The notes: generated from the sequence alone by a model not told the origin. 64,000 bases of DNA from Salminus brasiliensis (GCF_030463535.1 NC_132879.1:37120425-37184424); one strand, 5' to 3'. Counted from the first letter of the stretch, positions 1 through 13,212 are shown. Made by a program: numbers and translations.

Positions 1-1880
1 TTGTAGCAGGGTTTTTTTTGTTTGTTTGTCAGCTAAGTTTGTGTCAGTCTGATCACATTTTTGTTATTTATGTACTCACCTTTTTCATATTTTACAAAGC
101 CGAAGACATTTCTGTCTGGAATGGAACATTTGCAACATGTAGCTACAGATTCTTAGTTTATGTTCAAGCTGTGTGTGATGCAGATCAGTCAGGCTCTGGG
201 TACTGAAGAGTGAAGCAGATTCTGTAAGATCTTTCATGAGAGTAGACTTTGAAATGCTAAAATTATGAGCAAATGTTCATTTTCTCAGTGTTTATTTATG
301 TATGTTAGGTTTAAAACTGTATCCAGAGAAGTGCCTTAAAAAAATAAATAAATAAATAAAATAATAATAATAAAAAGTAATAAAAAGTGCCGTGAAACAA
401 ATGTCTTTTAAGATTATATTGTGAACAACTGCAGCAGAGTTCTGGTAATTCTTGTTTACTCCCACTGCGTTTCTTATATACTTTAAGATTGCATTCAAAC
501 TCAGAAGAAATACAAAGCTGGAAGGCTGTGTCTCTATGATGGGATTTTAATTATTTCTTTTCATGTCCTTTCTGAAAATGAGAAGTTTAGCAACAAACCA
601 TTAAATGTTATGCTGGACAAACCAACCAGACGCTCGCAGATGTAAAACAACACTGCAAGTTAAGTAATAAGACCAGGCAGTAGAACAACGGTCAGAGAAA
701 ACAAGTGCACAAATGCACAAACTAAAGCAAAGCAACCAATCCAAGGGAAGGGAGAACAGTAAACAGGGTCATACTCAAGAAGCAATGCATGAAGGCCGGC
801 TCAGTATGCAACAGACAGGTTGGTGAAACTTTACAGAGAAGTGCCAAACAAACAGAGAGTCTTGAGAACAAAAGGGCTAATAAGGAACAGGTGATACTGA
901 TTAGAACTCTGGGGACTGAGAACAGGTGAACTGTTCATGATTGGTGGAGAGGAGACACATGGTGGTGATGTCAGACTCTGAGGAATTCTGGGAATTGGAG
1001 TTTGGCACCAGGAGAGGCAGAGGGCATGGCGTTAACTAATAAACGTTTCTGAATCGCTTGGTATTAAAGCAATGGTATTCGTTAGTATTCCTCCACATTC
1101 TAGCAAATATCTCAATACAAAATAGTTACATTGGCTGAAAGCTCCCAGTAACGGACACAGACGTGAATAATAACATGACCATTATGGTTTAAATACCTCC
1201 TAATAAATAATGTAATAATGCAAAATAATAATTTCCCCTATAATATACACTGTAGATAACATTAAAGCTGTTGTTGGAGCGTATATGATAGCACCAGCTA
1301 ACAGCAGCTTAATGACTTTATTTCAGAGACTGCAAAGAGCTCTCAGGACATTTAGTCATGTTAAATGATTGCATCTACAACCCCATCAAGAACTCTTTAA
1401 GTATCACTTCTTAAGAGGCTGAGAGCAGTCCCCATCTTACCGGTCACAAGGGTGGAGTCATTTTTCCTACCAGATTCAAACCCTGAGTTGAGTAAAGAAG
1501 AAGAAAGATCAGATTTGTTAATTAGACAGAATTGAGCTTGTTAATTCTAATCCCTGTGTTTCTGGGGACGCTCCTCATCCATCTGCTAAATGACCAAGGA
1601 AAAGGCGCTGTATTAATTGCTATCTTGCTTCTATATGTCTTAATTAACCACAAAAGCCACCTCCTTCGTTCTCTTTTGTTCCTTCCATTGGTTTCCTTAA
1701 TGATTTCCTTCTTGGAACCACTGAGCATATGTGTGGGATTTGGAATCTTCTAGGCCATGTTTAACACAGTATTACAGTATACACAGATTGAGCCAGATTT
1801 GACTCACAAATGACAAATAGGCTGCAGATTTCAAACATTGGTACACTGCCGTGGTGAGGGAGGCATACCCTCAATCCAAC
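1..1880. other. intergenic, no gene recognised
   Basis: AT-rich with an (aaat)-type run at 340-375. The stretch 690-1010 reads like a decayed dispersed fish repeat ('aaggaacaggtgatactg') but cannot be classified. A short hydrophobic open frame at 1532-1753 has no supporting signal. Confidence 0.5.
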
Positions 1881-1884
1881 AAAG

Positions 1885-2578
1885 GATTGGAATGAGATTA
1901 TGGGATTATGGTTAGGGTTAGGATTTGGATTGAGATTATGGTTAGGGTTAGGATTTGGATTGAGATTATGGTTAGGGTTAAGACTAGGGTTTGGATTGAG
2001 ATTATGTTAGGGTTAGGACTAGAGTGTGATTGAGATTATGGTTAGGGTTAGGACTAGGGTTTGGATTGAGATTATGGTTAGGGTTAGGACTAGGGTTTGG
2101 ATTGAGATTATAGTTAAGATTTGGATTGAGATTATGGTTTGGGTTAGGATTTGGATTGAGATTATGGTTAGGGTTAGGACTAGGGTTTGGATTGAGATTA
2201 TGGTTAAGGTTAGGATTTGGATTGAGATTATGGTTAGGGTTAGGATAGAGATTATGGTTAGGGTTAAGACTAGGGTTTGGATTGAGATTATGTTAGGGTT
2301 AGGACTAGAGTTTGATTGAGATTATAGTTAAGATTTGGATTGAAATTATGGTTAGGGTTAAGACTAGGTTTTGGATGAAGATTATAGTAAAGGGACTTTA
2401 GGACTAGGATTTGGATTGAGATTATGGTTAGGGTTAGGATTTGGATTAATATTATGGTTAGGGTTAGGGTATAGGTTGAGATTACAGTAAAGGTTTGGAC
2501 TAGGATTTGGATTGTGATTATGGTTAGGGATAGGATTTGGATTGAGATTATAGTAAAGGTTAAGACTAGGATTTGGAT
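1885..2578. repeat. telomere-like hexamer array with 30/36-bp higher-order units
   Basis: About 690 bp of tandem repeat made of hexamers. The short unit reads GATTAT GGTTAG GGTTAG GATTTG GATTGA (30 bp). The long unit adds GACTAG and GGTTTG in place of GATTTG (36 bp). Each hexamer is a variant of the telomeric GGTTAG, and exact 'GGTTAGGGTTAG' blocks recur many times. Both unit types alternate, with decay to the right (2300-2578). The periodicity of six produces dipeptide-repeat open frames on both strands, which are not genes. Confidence 0.9.
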
Positions 2579-2589
2579 GCCAGATGCAC

Positions 2590-3020
2590 ATTCCTCACCT
2601 ACAATATATTTTTTTGATTGAAATTGAGATTTTTTTGTTAGCACCTATATACATTAACTAATGATACAAGGACAGCTATCCAAGAAACAATCAATAATTC
2701 AGATGTTTAATATTAAGATCATTCAGATTCAGTAAAGATTTAGTAAACAGTGTGACCCTGGGTTCACTATCACCACTACAGTAAAGAAATTCAAGATAGC
2801 ATGTTACTTTATAATGAAACATTTCACACAAAACCACTCAGGGTGACCTTTGTAAATTGAATTGTGGGCTTTCTTTTATTTCGAATAAGTAATTTAAATG
2901 TTTAACTGCAATGACAGCAATGAAATATAATATGTTAGAATATAACAAACAAAAAAAACAATAAAAATGGGTCATAGACCAATTACTTTGTGGACTGCAG
3001 TGCACTCTTTAACTCCACTG
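2590..3020. other. intergenic, nothing recognised
   Basis: AT-rich unique-looking DNA between the hexamer array and the 3-kb high-complexity block. Confidence 0.5.
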
Positions 3021-3610
3021 TCTTGTCACTGGGGCTTCAGTAGGGTGTGAGCAGAGGAGAGTGAATGGTGTGGGGCTTTGCGGGTACTGCAGGCTCACTC
3101 TCTAACTGGCCGTTTGAGTGGCGGTAATTGCATCTGACTCTGTCAGCTCAGGCATGGAGCAGCAAGAGAGGATGAAAGCAGGGCCTGGCTGAGCCTCGCG
3201 ATGCCGTCACATACAGAGCCCTCCCATCCAGCCGGTGCTAATGCGTTCCGATGCCCAACGTGGCCAACCCAAGGGGTCATTTTGCAAAGAGACAGGCCGG
3301 AGGGGCAAGGAAACGTTTACTTATTTAAATGGAAAGGTCATTAGTGCGAAGATACAGAGGGCCTTTGACAAATGGAGTCAAAGCCACTTAGCGTTGGTTT
3401 CCCCAAGTGGGACTGTATTTAATACATAAGACCGGAGTGCTCTACTGCTCAGGACTATGCCAGCGTGACTGCATAATGCAGGTTGTGTCCTTAACATGGT
3501 GTATAAATAGCATAATTAGGCCATTTGTCTGTGCATTCAATTAAGCAGAATGAATGATTAATGTGAAAAATCTGATTATTCAATTGTGGGTAATTATGGA
3601 GAAAAGCTGT
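3020..3610. promoter_or_regulatory. candidate conserved non-coding element
   Basis: High-complexity, repeat-free block with many homeodomain-like cores ('gcataattaggccatttgt', 'attcaattaagc', 'gattaatgtg') and an E-box-rich left half. No coding evidence: the 3235-3429 frame has no similarity I recognise. Function is inferred from composition only. Confidence 0.25.
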
Positions 3611-3673
3611 CATTGGCATATTTGCTATAAGATGCAAAGTCCTGAGGCACATACTAGCTTTCTCACCTCAGTA

Positions 3674-3674
<1 letters not shown>

Positions 3675-3714
<40 letters not shown>
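3675..3714. repeat. (CA)n microsatellite
   Basis: Perfect CA array of 40 bp. Confidence 0.97.
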
Positions 3715-3715
<1 letters not shown>

Positions 3716-4302
3716 CCATGCGCAATGCTGTCCTACTGATCACAGCTGTCTGATGAGCCAATGAGCCCAAACAAGGAAACTGGATAAAACAGTGACATAA
3801 TTTCTCTTCCTCTTCCTGTGTGTGTTTTTCCTGGGGGCATGATTGCACAGCTGTCACATGGGACTATACCACCAGCTCCTTGCCACACAAACACACACTC
3901 ATACACAGCATGCTGTGTGAAGTCACATGATAGTAAACTTGTGGCCCAGCTGGGCTCACTTACTTACTGTCAAAGACTGTGCAAGGGTGTGTTTGGGGTG
4001 TTTGCTGCTGGGATCTAATGTGGGAGCATTTGGAAAAAGTGCTGGATTGCTTAACCTTTTGAACCCCATGCTTATTATTCTATTATTGATCCTTTTATTA
4101 ATGCATAAATTACTTAGAATGATTTGCAAACCATTTAGCATATTTTGTGGAGCCCAACTGGGTTCTATTTTATGAATCTCTTAGATATGCAGTTGTGTTT
4201 TATGTAGCGGTGTTCTGGCAGTTTGGGCAGACAGGAAACACTACACCTGCAACACAAAAACAATCATTTTTCTGATCAGGAACAGGAACTAAGTAAAGTA
4301 AA

Positions 4303-4498
4303 GTGAGGATGCTGCAATGCAAACCCTGCAACACTTTAAAAACCCTAACAATTATAACATTTTAGCTTTTCTGTGAGGATGCTGTATGCAATGCAAACCC
4401 TGCAATGCAAACACTACAACACTTTAAAAAAATGTAACAATTGTAAAATTTTTGCTTTTGTAAAAAGTGTTGCAGGGTTTGCATTGCAGCATCCTCAC
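4303..4498. repeat. foldback element with perfect 35-bp inverted repeats
   Basis: The 35 bases at 4303-4337, starting 'gtgaggatgctgcaatgcaa', are repeated exactly in inverse orientation at 4464-4498. A third, imperfect direct copy of the left arm lies in the loop at 4373-4427. Total length is 196 bp. It has the form of a short palindromic MITE or a cruciform-forming repeat. No transposase is present. Confidence 0.85.
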
Positions 4499-4499
4499 T

Positions 4500-6820
4500 T
4501 GTTCTAATGAGCTACACTAATAGAGAAATCACACCAGGGCTCATTTTAACAGAATCTGGACAAGCTGTTTAGCAAACCATTCAGAAAAACCCAGAAAATA
4601 TTCTTAAAAGGACAAATTGACAAACATGAGAGTTCATGCCATGTTAATCATTTAGTCACAAATCCTTATAGCTCACAATTTTTTACATTTCTCCATAAAC
4701 AACCTAATTAACATGTAAATATTTGTCTTTAGAAGCGGGCTTTTATACCATATACCGTTTTTAGCAACCTTTCATTTTTTAAGATCCAAATACTCACTGT
4801 AAACATACTGTGAAAATACTTAATGACATAAAAGGTGATGATGTTATATATAAAGCATATAAAGCATCTAAATGTGATATGTTTTACATAAAGCAGCCAA
4901 TAATTTTACTTGAGTAAAAAAAGATAAGAACTTGCTTATGAATGAACTTAAGGATTAAAAGTAAAAGTACTATGAGTTCTAATATTCATTTGATGAAGAC
5001 ATTCAAAGATTGAGAGGCTGCAGACATGAACTTGTTTATCAAAACAATAATACAAAATTCATTTTCCTTCTTTATTGGGCAGCTTGCTCACTCTTATGCC
5101 ATATAGCTCTCAATTCCTGTTGACCATTTTAGGAAACTCACTGCCTGAGAAAAGCAAGTACGTTTCAACCTTTATTTGAGTAGAAATCTAGAAGATACAA
5201 AGAGCAGCTACTTTTACTCAGGTACAAGTATGGTACCTCATCCACTCATTTCTAAGAGTGTGCAAAGACATGAGGGTTGAGTTCAGGCAGAATATGTTGT
5301 AAAGTTCTTTTTTCACTGCAAAAGAGAAAGGAGAGGTCAACAAAGGAATAGCAATATAGGTGGTACTCGTCCACCATTGTCCACTATATTCAACATACAC
5401 AGCTTTAAAGTTAGACCACCACTACATTTACTGCTAATTTAGGCTTCATCTTTTCCATCTAATGTCCTTTCATCACATTTTCGCCTCATATGTTGAAGCT
5501 AAAACATCTGTGCTTCGATATTAACCTGATGTGATTTATATTTATGAAATTACTGGTGTTATTTAGTCTGAGCTGGCAGCGCATAGGTTAAATCTATTTA
5601 AAAGTAAGTCTCCAGGCTTTGAGGAGAACAAATGCATAAACACCAGCTGCCGTAATAGAGAAAGTTCACTTAGGGGTCAGACATTATTCTGCCTATGCCT
5701 GACTGCAGCACTCCCAGCACGGGCTCCTGATAGCTAGAGGAACTATGAGCTGTGACAGAGACTGGCGGGGGCTTCGGCAGTTAGAACACATCCGGGCCTT
5801 TCTTTGAAGGAGGAGAGGATTTTAAAAGGTTAGAGTAAGTACTTTCAGCAATCGCCCGGCATTATGGTCTGCCGGCTCTGAGCTCTGCTCCCCTAAGGTT
5901 GGACATCAGTGTGACATTGGGAAAAGGAGTGCAGCTGGAAGGCCACCAGTGCATTGGAAGTGGGCACAAATGTAGAAGTCAAAGAGTCAGTGGCTGCGGG
6001 CATTTGGGAACAAATGAGTATAGAAAGTATAAAAAAACATCCCATTAGACTTATTCACACAGCAGCCATTTTGTGTGTTATGTCACACTAAGGGTGGGAA
6101 GCCTAAATTAAACTGCCCAAGGGTCCTAGAGCTGTTGCGGTGGCAAATTCTTAACAATGCAATTCCAGCGACAACCATAAGGAATAGGGTTGGTGGTGGG
6201 CAGGACAAACTTAGACCATTAAAAAACCAAGAGCAATGTAAATAAATGGCAGAAAAATGCAAGATATACATTATGATACGCAATGTGTCTTTTTTGCCAT
6301 AAATTAAATAAATGAATGAGAAGAAAAAAAAACCTCAGGAGAATAAACTCTAGGAATGCTTTCACACACTTGGATGCCCATCAACTCAGTTTGAGATGCT
6401 ACTGAATTGCTTTGGGAGCACTACATGCAACACAGACAAACTTTACATCTGATGTTTGAAGGTTTTAGTAACTGGGACACAGCTGATGCAGAACTGTGGT
6501 TGTCACCATGCGTGACAATGTGGGTTAATGTTACCTATGAACCAAGGGTGAATAAAATTATTTTTTATATTCATCATCCAAATAATTGTGTGTGATGTGC
6601 ACGATATCATCAGTATACACATCTTCAGATTAGTTTACTGACCTCTGAATAAATTGTGCTAGTGTGTAAAGGCTGTAAGAAGTGAATTTAGACAGCATTA
6701 TTAAGCTGCACTGTAAAAATCATTTGTCTGTTATTATTATGCTTTTTATTATGCTTTTTCATTGTATGGCCAAATGTGCAAGAAGCAAACCCTTGCTGTC
6801 AAAAAAATGAATCAGAGTAA
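4500..6820. other. intergenic, nothing recognised
   Basis: AT-rich unique-looking sequence. 5560-5900 is less AT-rich and repeat-free. A 'cactgtaaaaatc' repeat-like terminus is near 6708. No coding signal. Confidence 0.5.
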
Positions 6821-6822
6821 GA

Positions 6823-7395
6823 CTAACACCTAGACCAAGGCCAGCACATCTGGAACAATGAGCTTTGGACAGATGCAATCCCGAGTTGAATTATTTAGAC
6901 ACAGGAACAAAGGGCATGTTTGGTGTAAACCAGACAGCATTTAAGCAACAAGACCCCATATCAGCTGTAAAGAATGAAGGTGAAAATGTCATGGTTTGGG
7001 GCTGCTTTTCCGCAGTTCTCCACTAGGAATTCTTTATTGTATCAGAGGATGCTCGAGGAAAATGTGAGACCATCTGTCTAAACACTAAAGCTGAAACGTC
7101 ACACAGCTGAAAGATTTCTGCATGGAGGAGTGGGAAAAACGTTCTTCTAGTCGATGTCAGAGACTGGTTTTAGAAAATGTATATGATTTAAAGAGCCAGC
7201 CAAGTTTTTGAGATTTAAAGAGCCAGCTAACTTTTTGAAATTTAAAAAGACATTTCTTCAGTTGTATGTGTTTATATTACCTCTATCTGTCAATACTGTT
7301 CAAATGAAGGTCAAATGTCCATATGTTTAAATATATTGAATAAGACATGGGATGTCCTATCTTTTCCACATGACTGCATTGTAATGCAATAAAAA
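6823..7395 (+). pseudogene. Tc1-like transposon relic, family A (copy 1)
   Basis: Plus-strand fragments of a Tc1 transposase catalytic region. 'ELFRHRNKGHVWCKPDS' is followed by a 'NEGENVMVWGCFS' block, which corresponds to the conserved HGGGSVMVWGCF region of the family. Frames are broken. The 3' side ends in a terminal-repeat-like segment whose complement reads 'gcagtcatgtggaaaagata'. The same segments recur on the other strand at 31191-31330 and 31895-32105. Confidence 0.7.
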
Positions 7396-7562
7396 GCTCT
7401 CAGCTCTGGAACTGAAAGATCTGCTGTCGAAAGGAGTGAAACAAACATTCTAAGAAGCTTAGACTCCAAATGTGGAAGCTTTGCTTCATGTAAAGTTTAT
7501 ACAGTTAAAAGGTATGAAGCAAAGTGTTGGGGCAAACACTAACCTAAACCGAAAAGCCAATA

Positions 7563-7912
7563 TCAGGGCTCCTCAGTGGCACAGTTGGCCACTGGTCCAC
7601 AGTGATGCCACAGCCATTCGTGGATTGGCGTTCTAGAGAACACAAGGGAACTTACAATGCAGGATGGCCCTCCTTCAATGTGATGTTAGACAGTGTTGGA
7701 GTCCATAACGTAGTGTGAGCATCTGTTAGCTAATGCAACAAAGTTAGCGTTCTCCTCCAAGCTGTCCAGTTCAGCAGTCCAGTGATGTTGCATTAGCAGC
7801 TGCTTTAAAAATCTTGCTTCATGTGAAGAACCACATCCTAGGACCTTCTAGAACTGGTGATCTTGTGTGATGGGGTAGTCGTAGTTACTGAGTGAGATTT
7901 GGCTGAAAACAA
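7563..7912 (+). mobile_element. SINE-like repeat
   Basis: Starts 'gggctcctcagtggcacag', a tRNA-like head shared with 9214-9237 ('ggctcctgagtggcacagc'). It ends with 'gatggggtagtcgtagttac', matching the end of the 9.2-9.6 kb copy ('gagggagtcctagctactgg'). The head and tail are shared but the middle has diverged. Confidence 0.5.
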
Positions 7913-9150
7913 GGCAAACTTTTGTGCATGTGAATGTCATTCTTGTGACACCCTATTCCCAGAGCCTATTTTGAGAGCGATGAAAATTGTTTATTGGACA
8001 GCATATCTGTATAGCTGTAAGTGGCTGTTAGCAAGACATTGCGCTGCAGTATTGGCTTCTCACGCCAGAGAAAAAAGGTTCTAAAAAGTTTGCAGTTTGG
8101 ACATACGATTCTGTGGATAGGCCAAAAGAAGGTTTGACTATCACTCATATAAGCACTGAATGAATGTACCCTGGGAAAGGTCATATGGGTAGGAGTTACA
8201 TAGAGGCAAAGACTCTATTTAGGGGTTCAACTCCTTGACCTTTGTAACTGCTTGGCAGCCCAAAGCTCTTTCTCTGCCCAGTCCTCCTCTTAGCTCCTTG
8301 TCCCAGAGTTCAAAGGAAGCAAGCCGGTAGTGTCGACCATTATCTCATGTGGAGAGAGTGCCTTTTGACTGCTGCTGAGGCCCTCCATCACAACAGATTA
8401 AGGAATGGTTTCCCCGCTATTGACATGAGCTGCCAGCAGTAATGACTCTTAAGGGACTCTTAAGGTTGGGTAGGGGGTTGCTTTGATGCTGAAGGTACAG
8501 CAAAAATGTTGGTGATGTCACTCGTATAGAGAAAAAAAGTCTTTAATGGCTTTGATTATTGAAGATCATTTCCCCCTATCATAATGCAGTGGATTTTCAC
8601 AAAGTTAATGGTTGGCCATGATGGCTATAAGAGAGGTCATTTTTCAGTCATTTATTACTTAGTCACCTTAGCATATCCACACTACATCTATGGTGTCATG
8701 GTTGGCTTGGCTTGGAGGCGGAAGCAGACGTATGTGCAGGTAATTTTAATGATTAACACATGAAACAAGGTACAACAAGATATGAACCTAAACACTGAAA
8801 ATCTTAACTTAAGACAACGGACAGCACAGGCAAGAACAGGCCAAACTAACCAACCACGAATTGACACGATACACGTATAACATGTATATGAGCACAATGT
8901 GCAAGACCAGACAACAGCAGACTGAGACAAAGGAGTTTCGAAATACACTGACAGATAAGGAACACCTGGAGTTAACAAGGGGGCGTGACTTGAAACAAGG
9001 CACAGGTGAAAACGCTTTAGTAGTACCCAAGTTAAAAACACATTTTGGTCAAGTGCTCAAGGATAGTGTTTTATTGTTTAAATACATTTTCTCATTCTTC
9101 ATTATTCAGCCATACCTTCACAACTCCAGCTCTGATGTAGCACTTCCTTG
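7913..9150. other. intergenic; possible unclassified dispersed repeat
   Basis: 8690-9035 has the look of a decayed retroelement tail ('ggcttggaggcggaagcaga'). Long open frames occur on both strands but none matches a known protein. The remainder is unremarkable. Confidence 0.35.
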
Positions 9151-9155
9151 GCTGT

Positions 9156-9321
9156 AGAGACAGTTGGCAACTGCTGAAGCTGTGACAGGATGTTGGCTAA
9201 AAGCTTACTAAGGGGGCTCCTGAGTGGCACAGCTTGTCTCAGCGTTGGTCCCCTTGGGAGCCCCCTCAGTAAACTTTTAGCCAACATCCTGTCACAGCTT
9301 CAGTGGTTGCTGACTGTCTCT
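9156..9321. repeat. large palindrome with about 65-bp arms
   Basis: Left arm 9156-9220 ('agagacagttggcaactgct' onward) is the near-exact inverse of right arm 9257-9321, with a loop of about 36 bp carrying the SINE head 'tgagtggcacagcttgtc'. Both strands therefore encode the same 'MLAKSLLRGL' string. It is probably an inverted duplication within a SINE. Confidence 0.85.
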
Positions 9322-9620
9322 CTAGTCTCTCTCAAAAAGCACTGGATCAAAGCAGCAGCACCGCTGGTCCTAGAGTCTTATAGAGCACAATTGGCTTTGC
9401 CTCATATCCACCCATTATTTTACACAATGCTAGTCAGTGCAGGTGTCTGTTAGCTGATGTGACAGAGCTGGCAGAGCCTTCTTCAGGTGTACTCAGGTGT
9501 CCAAGGCAGTTCAAAAAGATGCAGTTGGTAACTTAAAGGAAGCTAGCCTTTACCCTCCCTGCACTGGTAGCATCATGTGATTGAGGGAGTCCTAGCTACT
9601 GGGTGGGAATTGGACATTAT
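9214..9620 (+). mobile_element. SINE-like repeat, copy 2
   Basis: tRNA-like head 'ggctcctgagtggcacagc', a variable body, and a tail ending 'agtcctagctactgggtggg'. It is related to the repeat at 7563-7912. Its head forms the loop of the palindrome at 9156-9321. Confidence 0.5.
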
Positions 9621-9639
9621 TAAAGTGAGGTGAATATGT

Positions 9640-10140
9640 ATTATTTATTAATAAGCTTGGAAGAAACTTTATCTTTCAGTAGGACAATGATCCCAAGCAC
9701 AAGCTCAAACAAGAACAAGTTGAATGTTCCACAATAGTCAAGTCAAAGTTTTACATCACGATCCATTATGGCAATATCCAATCTATAGCACTGTTGGACA
9801 ACTGTGTTGACAAGCAAAATCAAGCTCACCTGAACTAATATACCAAGAAAAATGAGCTAAAACTACTCCCAAACTGTGCAGAGGTGGTTGAACCTTACCT
9901 CCAACAGATGTAAAGCTGTTACTGCAGAAAAGGGTGGTTCTACTAATATTACTCTGAAGGGGTTGAATGCTTATGCAAACAGTATATTTTAGTTTTTATC
10001 AATTTTTTAAAGCTCTACTGACAAATAATGAATTTGACCAATTTTGATTATGCAAAAAGATTAGTGGGCTGGAACAATCTGTGTAATTTTCATTTGTAAT
10101 CCAGAGAAATGTGGCTTTTAACAGGGTACTTCATCTAACC
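9640..10140 (+). pseudogene. Tc1-like transposon 3' relic
   Basis: One frame reads 'FIFQ*DNDPKHKL', the family's FQQDNDPKH motif holding the second catalytic Asp, with a stop in place of Gln. Downstream, 'gaaggggttgaatgcttatg' and 'cagtatattttagtttttat' are the typical end of the coding region and 3' terminal repeat of fish Tc1 elements. The 5' part is missing. Confidence 0.65.
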
Positions 10141-10149
10141 ATCAAGTTT

Positions 10150-12429
10150 TAATCTGTTCTTCTCTGCTTGTTAGCTGGCAAACTTCATAAATAGTGAGCA
10201 TAAATAATCCAAAGAGAGATATTCATATAGCTCTTTATATGCCTCGTTTTCATATCACTAGGCAATATTGTAAAAAATCACATCAGTAGCAGTGACAGAT
10301 GGATGTCTAGTAAGTTGATGTCAGTGAAAGAGTCAGATTTTGTGGATCATAAAACAATTTAATATGCGGCAGTTGCTCAGAGTTTAGGATGAATAAACAT
10401 AATTTCATCACAGAATGAGTAAGAAACTGAAGGACACAAAAAAGGCTGAAGAAGCAGGTCTGATCAGGTATCACTGTATAGTCCATGTATTTCCTTCAGT
10501 CTGTCTAAGAGATTGGAGAATGGATCTGTTGGAAATGGATGGTGAACAGATCATATTTATACTAACCATGAAGAGACACTATCACCATGTGTCAGCTTTA
10601 CCAAATGGCCATAAATATAGCTATTTCTGCTTTTCTGGCCTTTTTTCTATTCATCCTGAGGGACCATGCCCCTAGAACCCCCTAGTAAAGGCTTAGCCTC
10701 CCTTTACATAAATCTGTAATGCTGCCCTTGCAGGAAAGGTTATGTGGATTTATTGTAACACTTTCGCTAAATACCAAACACACATATTCCTGAAGGTGAA
10801 ACATACAATATTTAGCTGAATCTGTGAACAAAGGGGGGTGTCAGGTTGCTAGTGTTTACTGAGTAGACCACCAGTTCAGGTTAAAATCCTGTCTAGCCAC
10901 TTAACCTTATTCCACCGCTAAGTAAATGCTTGAACCATGGTTTAGTTTGAAGGGGGAGAGAAAAAGATGCCATTCTCACATTCTCTGTAAATACAAATTA
11001 TCCCCCTTGCAAAATGACCACCCCCTATTTTTACCCCCCTTTGTGATTTTACTTAAGATGTCCATCTATATTTACACTTCCATCCATCCATCACATCCAT
11101 ATGCGAGATTTTCACACTACAGGGTTGCGATCAGGGGAGAGTAATTCACACCAACGTAAGAAGTGCTTTTGTTTGTGTTTCTCTTTTCATTGGTTGTGCT
11201 GCGGAGTCTGTGGTATCAGGCATGCACCCATCATTGGGGATGCCTTTTTCCCACCAAACTGGGCTAGAAAAAATATATTCATAGAAGGAAATGATCACTT
11301 TTGATCTTCTGCTGGGTCGCTTTAAGCAAGCTTTGGGCTTGAGATAGGCAACCCTGCTTACTGTAGTTAAGTATGTGTGCTATTATCAAGAAGAAAAGCA
11401 GGTCTGATAACCATTCAATACGAAAGATGTTGGAAGTTAATAAAACTGAAATGTAGAGTTTATGACCTTCAGGGATGATTTTAATATTGACTTAAATGAA
11501 AGGCAAAAAGTAACATTAAACATCAGCACTGACGGCTCCAGAATGAGATTTGCTAAGCTAACTTAGTGACATATTGCTGCCAGCAGTGTTGTTAACTGCG
11601 ACGATGGAAGTGTTAACATCATGCCTGATATTTTAAATGCTGTGATTGGTAATTGCAGCAGACAGTTTGGTTAAGGGGGTGATACAATGCTGGTTGAAGT
11701 ACAAGAGGCACCAAAAAACAATCTAGCTTTGAATATAGTGCTCAGCACTGATGGACTCATGTCTTACAGTTTTCTAGACAATGGAAGATGGCTGCATTTA
11801 GCCAGAAACCACAAAACATCTAAAAGGGGACGTGACTGACCCTGATGAGACCTGATTACAGCACCACTAACAAAAGTGGTTTGATTGAGCATTTCATGTT
11901 GAAACATTTCAAATATTTCTTATATTCACATACAGATAATACGTGTGATGGAAAAGAAGGAGGTCAAGCGCATTCTTTGTTGTATATAAGAAATTATCAG
12001 CCTGAGCATCATTAAAAAGTGCTGGTTGAACCCACTGCCCCCCTAAACCCAATCATTGGTTAGAGCCATTATTCAAAGGTTAATTTTGGATTGCAGTTGG
12101 CATTATCTGGCCATTGTGCAGAAGAAAAGGCCTGTTTTTTTCATTTTGAGCTTAATATTAAATAAACTGTCTGTAATTGATTACTATAACACTGAATGTC
12201 ATATGTTGATGAACCAGCCATTCAGACCCCCTACTCAGGTTCATCCAGAAAAGACAGCAAAAAAAAAAACCCAAAAAACATCAACTAACGCTCAGGTAAT
12301 GGAAAACATTACCAGGAAACATCAACTTCTACAGGTAATGGGTTTCATTTCGATTCATTGGGCAACACTTGGCCCAAGCAACCCTGCCATCAGTGCACAT
12401 ATGCACATGCAGCGCTCCAGGAGAAATCA

Positions 12430-12460
<31 letters not shown>

Positions 12461-12490
12461 ACATCAGTTGTGCCTCTCTCTCTGGTGATC
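10150..12490. other. intergenic with a SINE-like fragment
   Basis: 10836-10935 carries a 'gttcaggttaaaatcctg' B-box-like block and 'gccacttaacct', like decayed fish SINEs. A (TCTG)n run lies at 12431-12462. The rest is unremarkable and has no coding signal. Confidence 0.4.
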
Positions 12491-12745
12491 ATACTAAATG
12501 GCATCTGCTAACGGCAGCCTGACCTCTGGCACCCCCGAGATGGGGAACGGAACCGTCCTGTTGGCAGATTGGAAGGGAATTGGGGAGCCAGTCCAGGCTA
12601 AAGCCCCCGACTTCTCCAGTACATTATATTACATTTCTCTTCTGATGAGCCGGCCTATGCGATTTCCATATAAATGGAGGCCGCTCCATAAAGCAAAGCA
12701 TGTATGTTGCCTGAGTGAGCATTTGGCTTCAGTCTGTGGGTGGGG
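12490..12745. promoter_or_regulatory. candidate conserved non-coding element
   Basis: Repeat-free high-complexity block with a CArG/TATA-like 'gatttccatataaatggagg'. It directly abuts the long GA array. An open frame starting at 12498 has no recognised protein similarity and runs into the GA repeat, so it is not called as a gene. Confidence 0.25.

Positions 12746-13212
<467 letters not shown>

Noticed and set aside
1532..1753. 73-codon hydrophobic open frame resembling membrane helices
   Set aside because: It is short, with AT-rich codons, no neighbouring exons and an open frame on the opposite strand. Hydrophobicity is expected from T-rich DNA.
2026..2644. Open frames with repeated dipeptides (97 and 118 codons)
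   Set aside because: They follow from the six-base periodicity of the telomere-like array.
8688..9041. 117-codon minus-strand frame with Cys-rich hydrophobic segments
   Set aside because: Overlapping open frames exist on both strands and no domain is recognised. The region looks like a decayed repeat.
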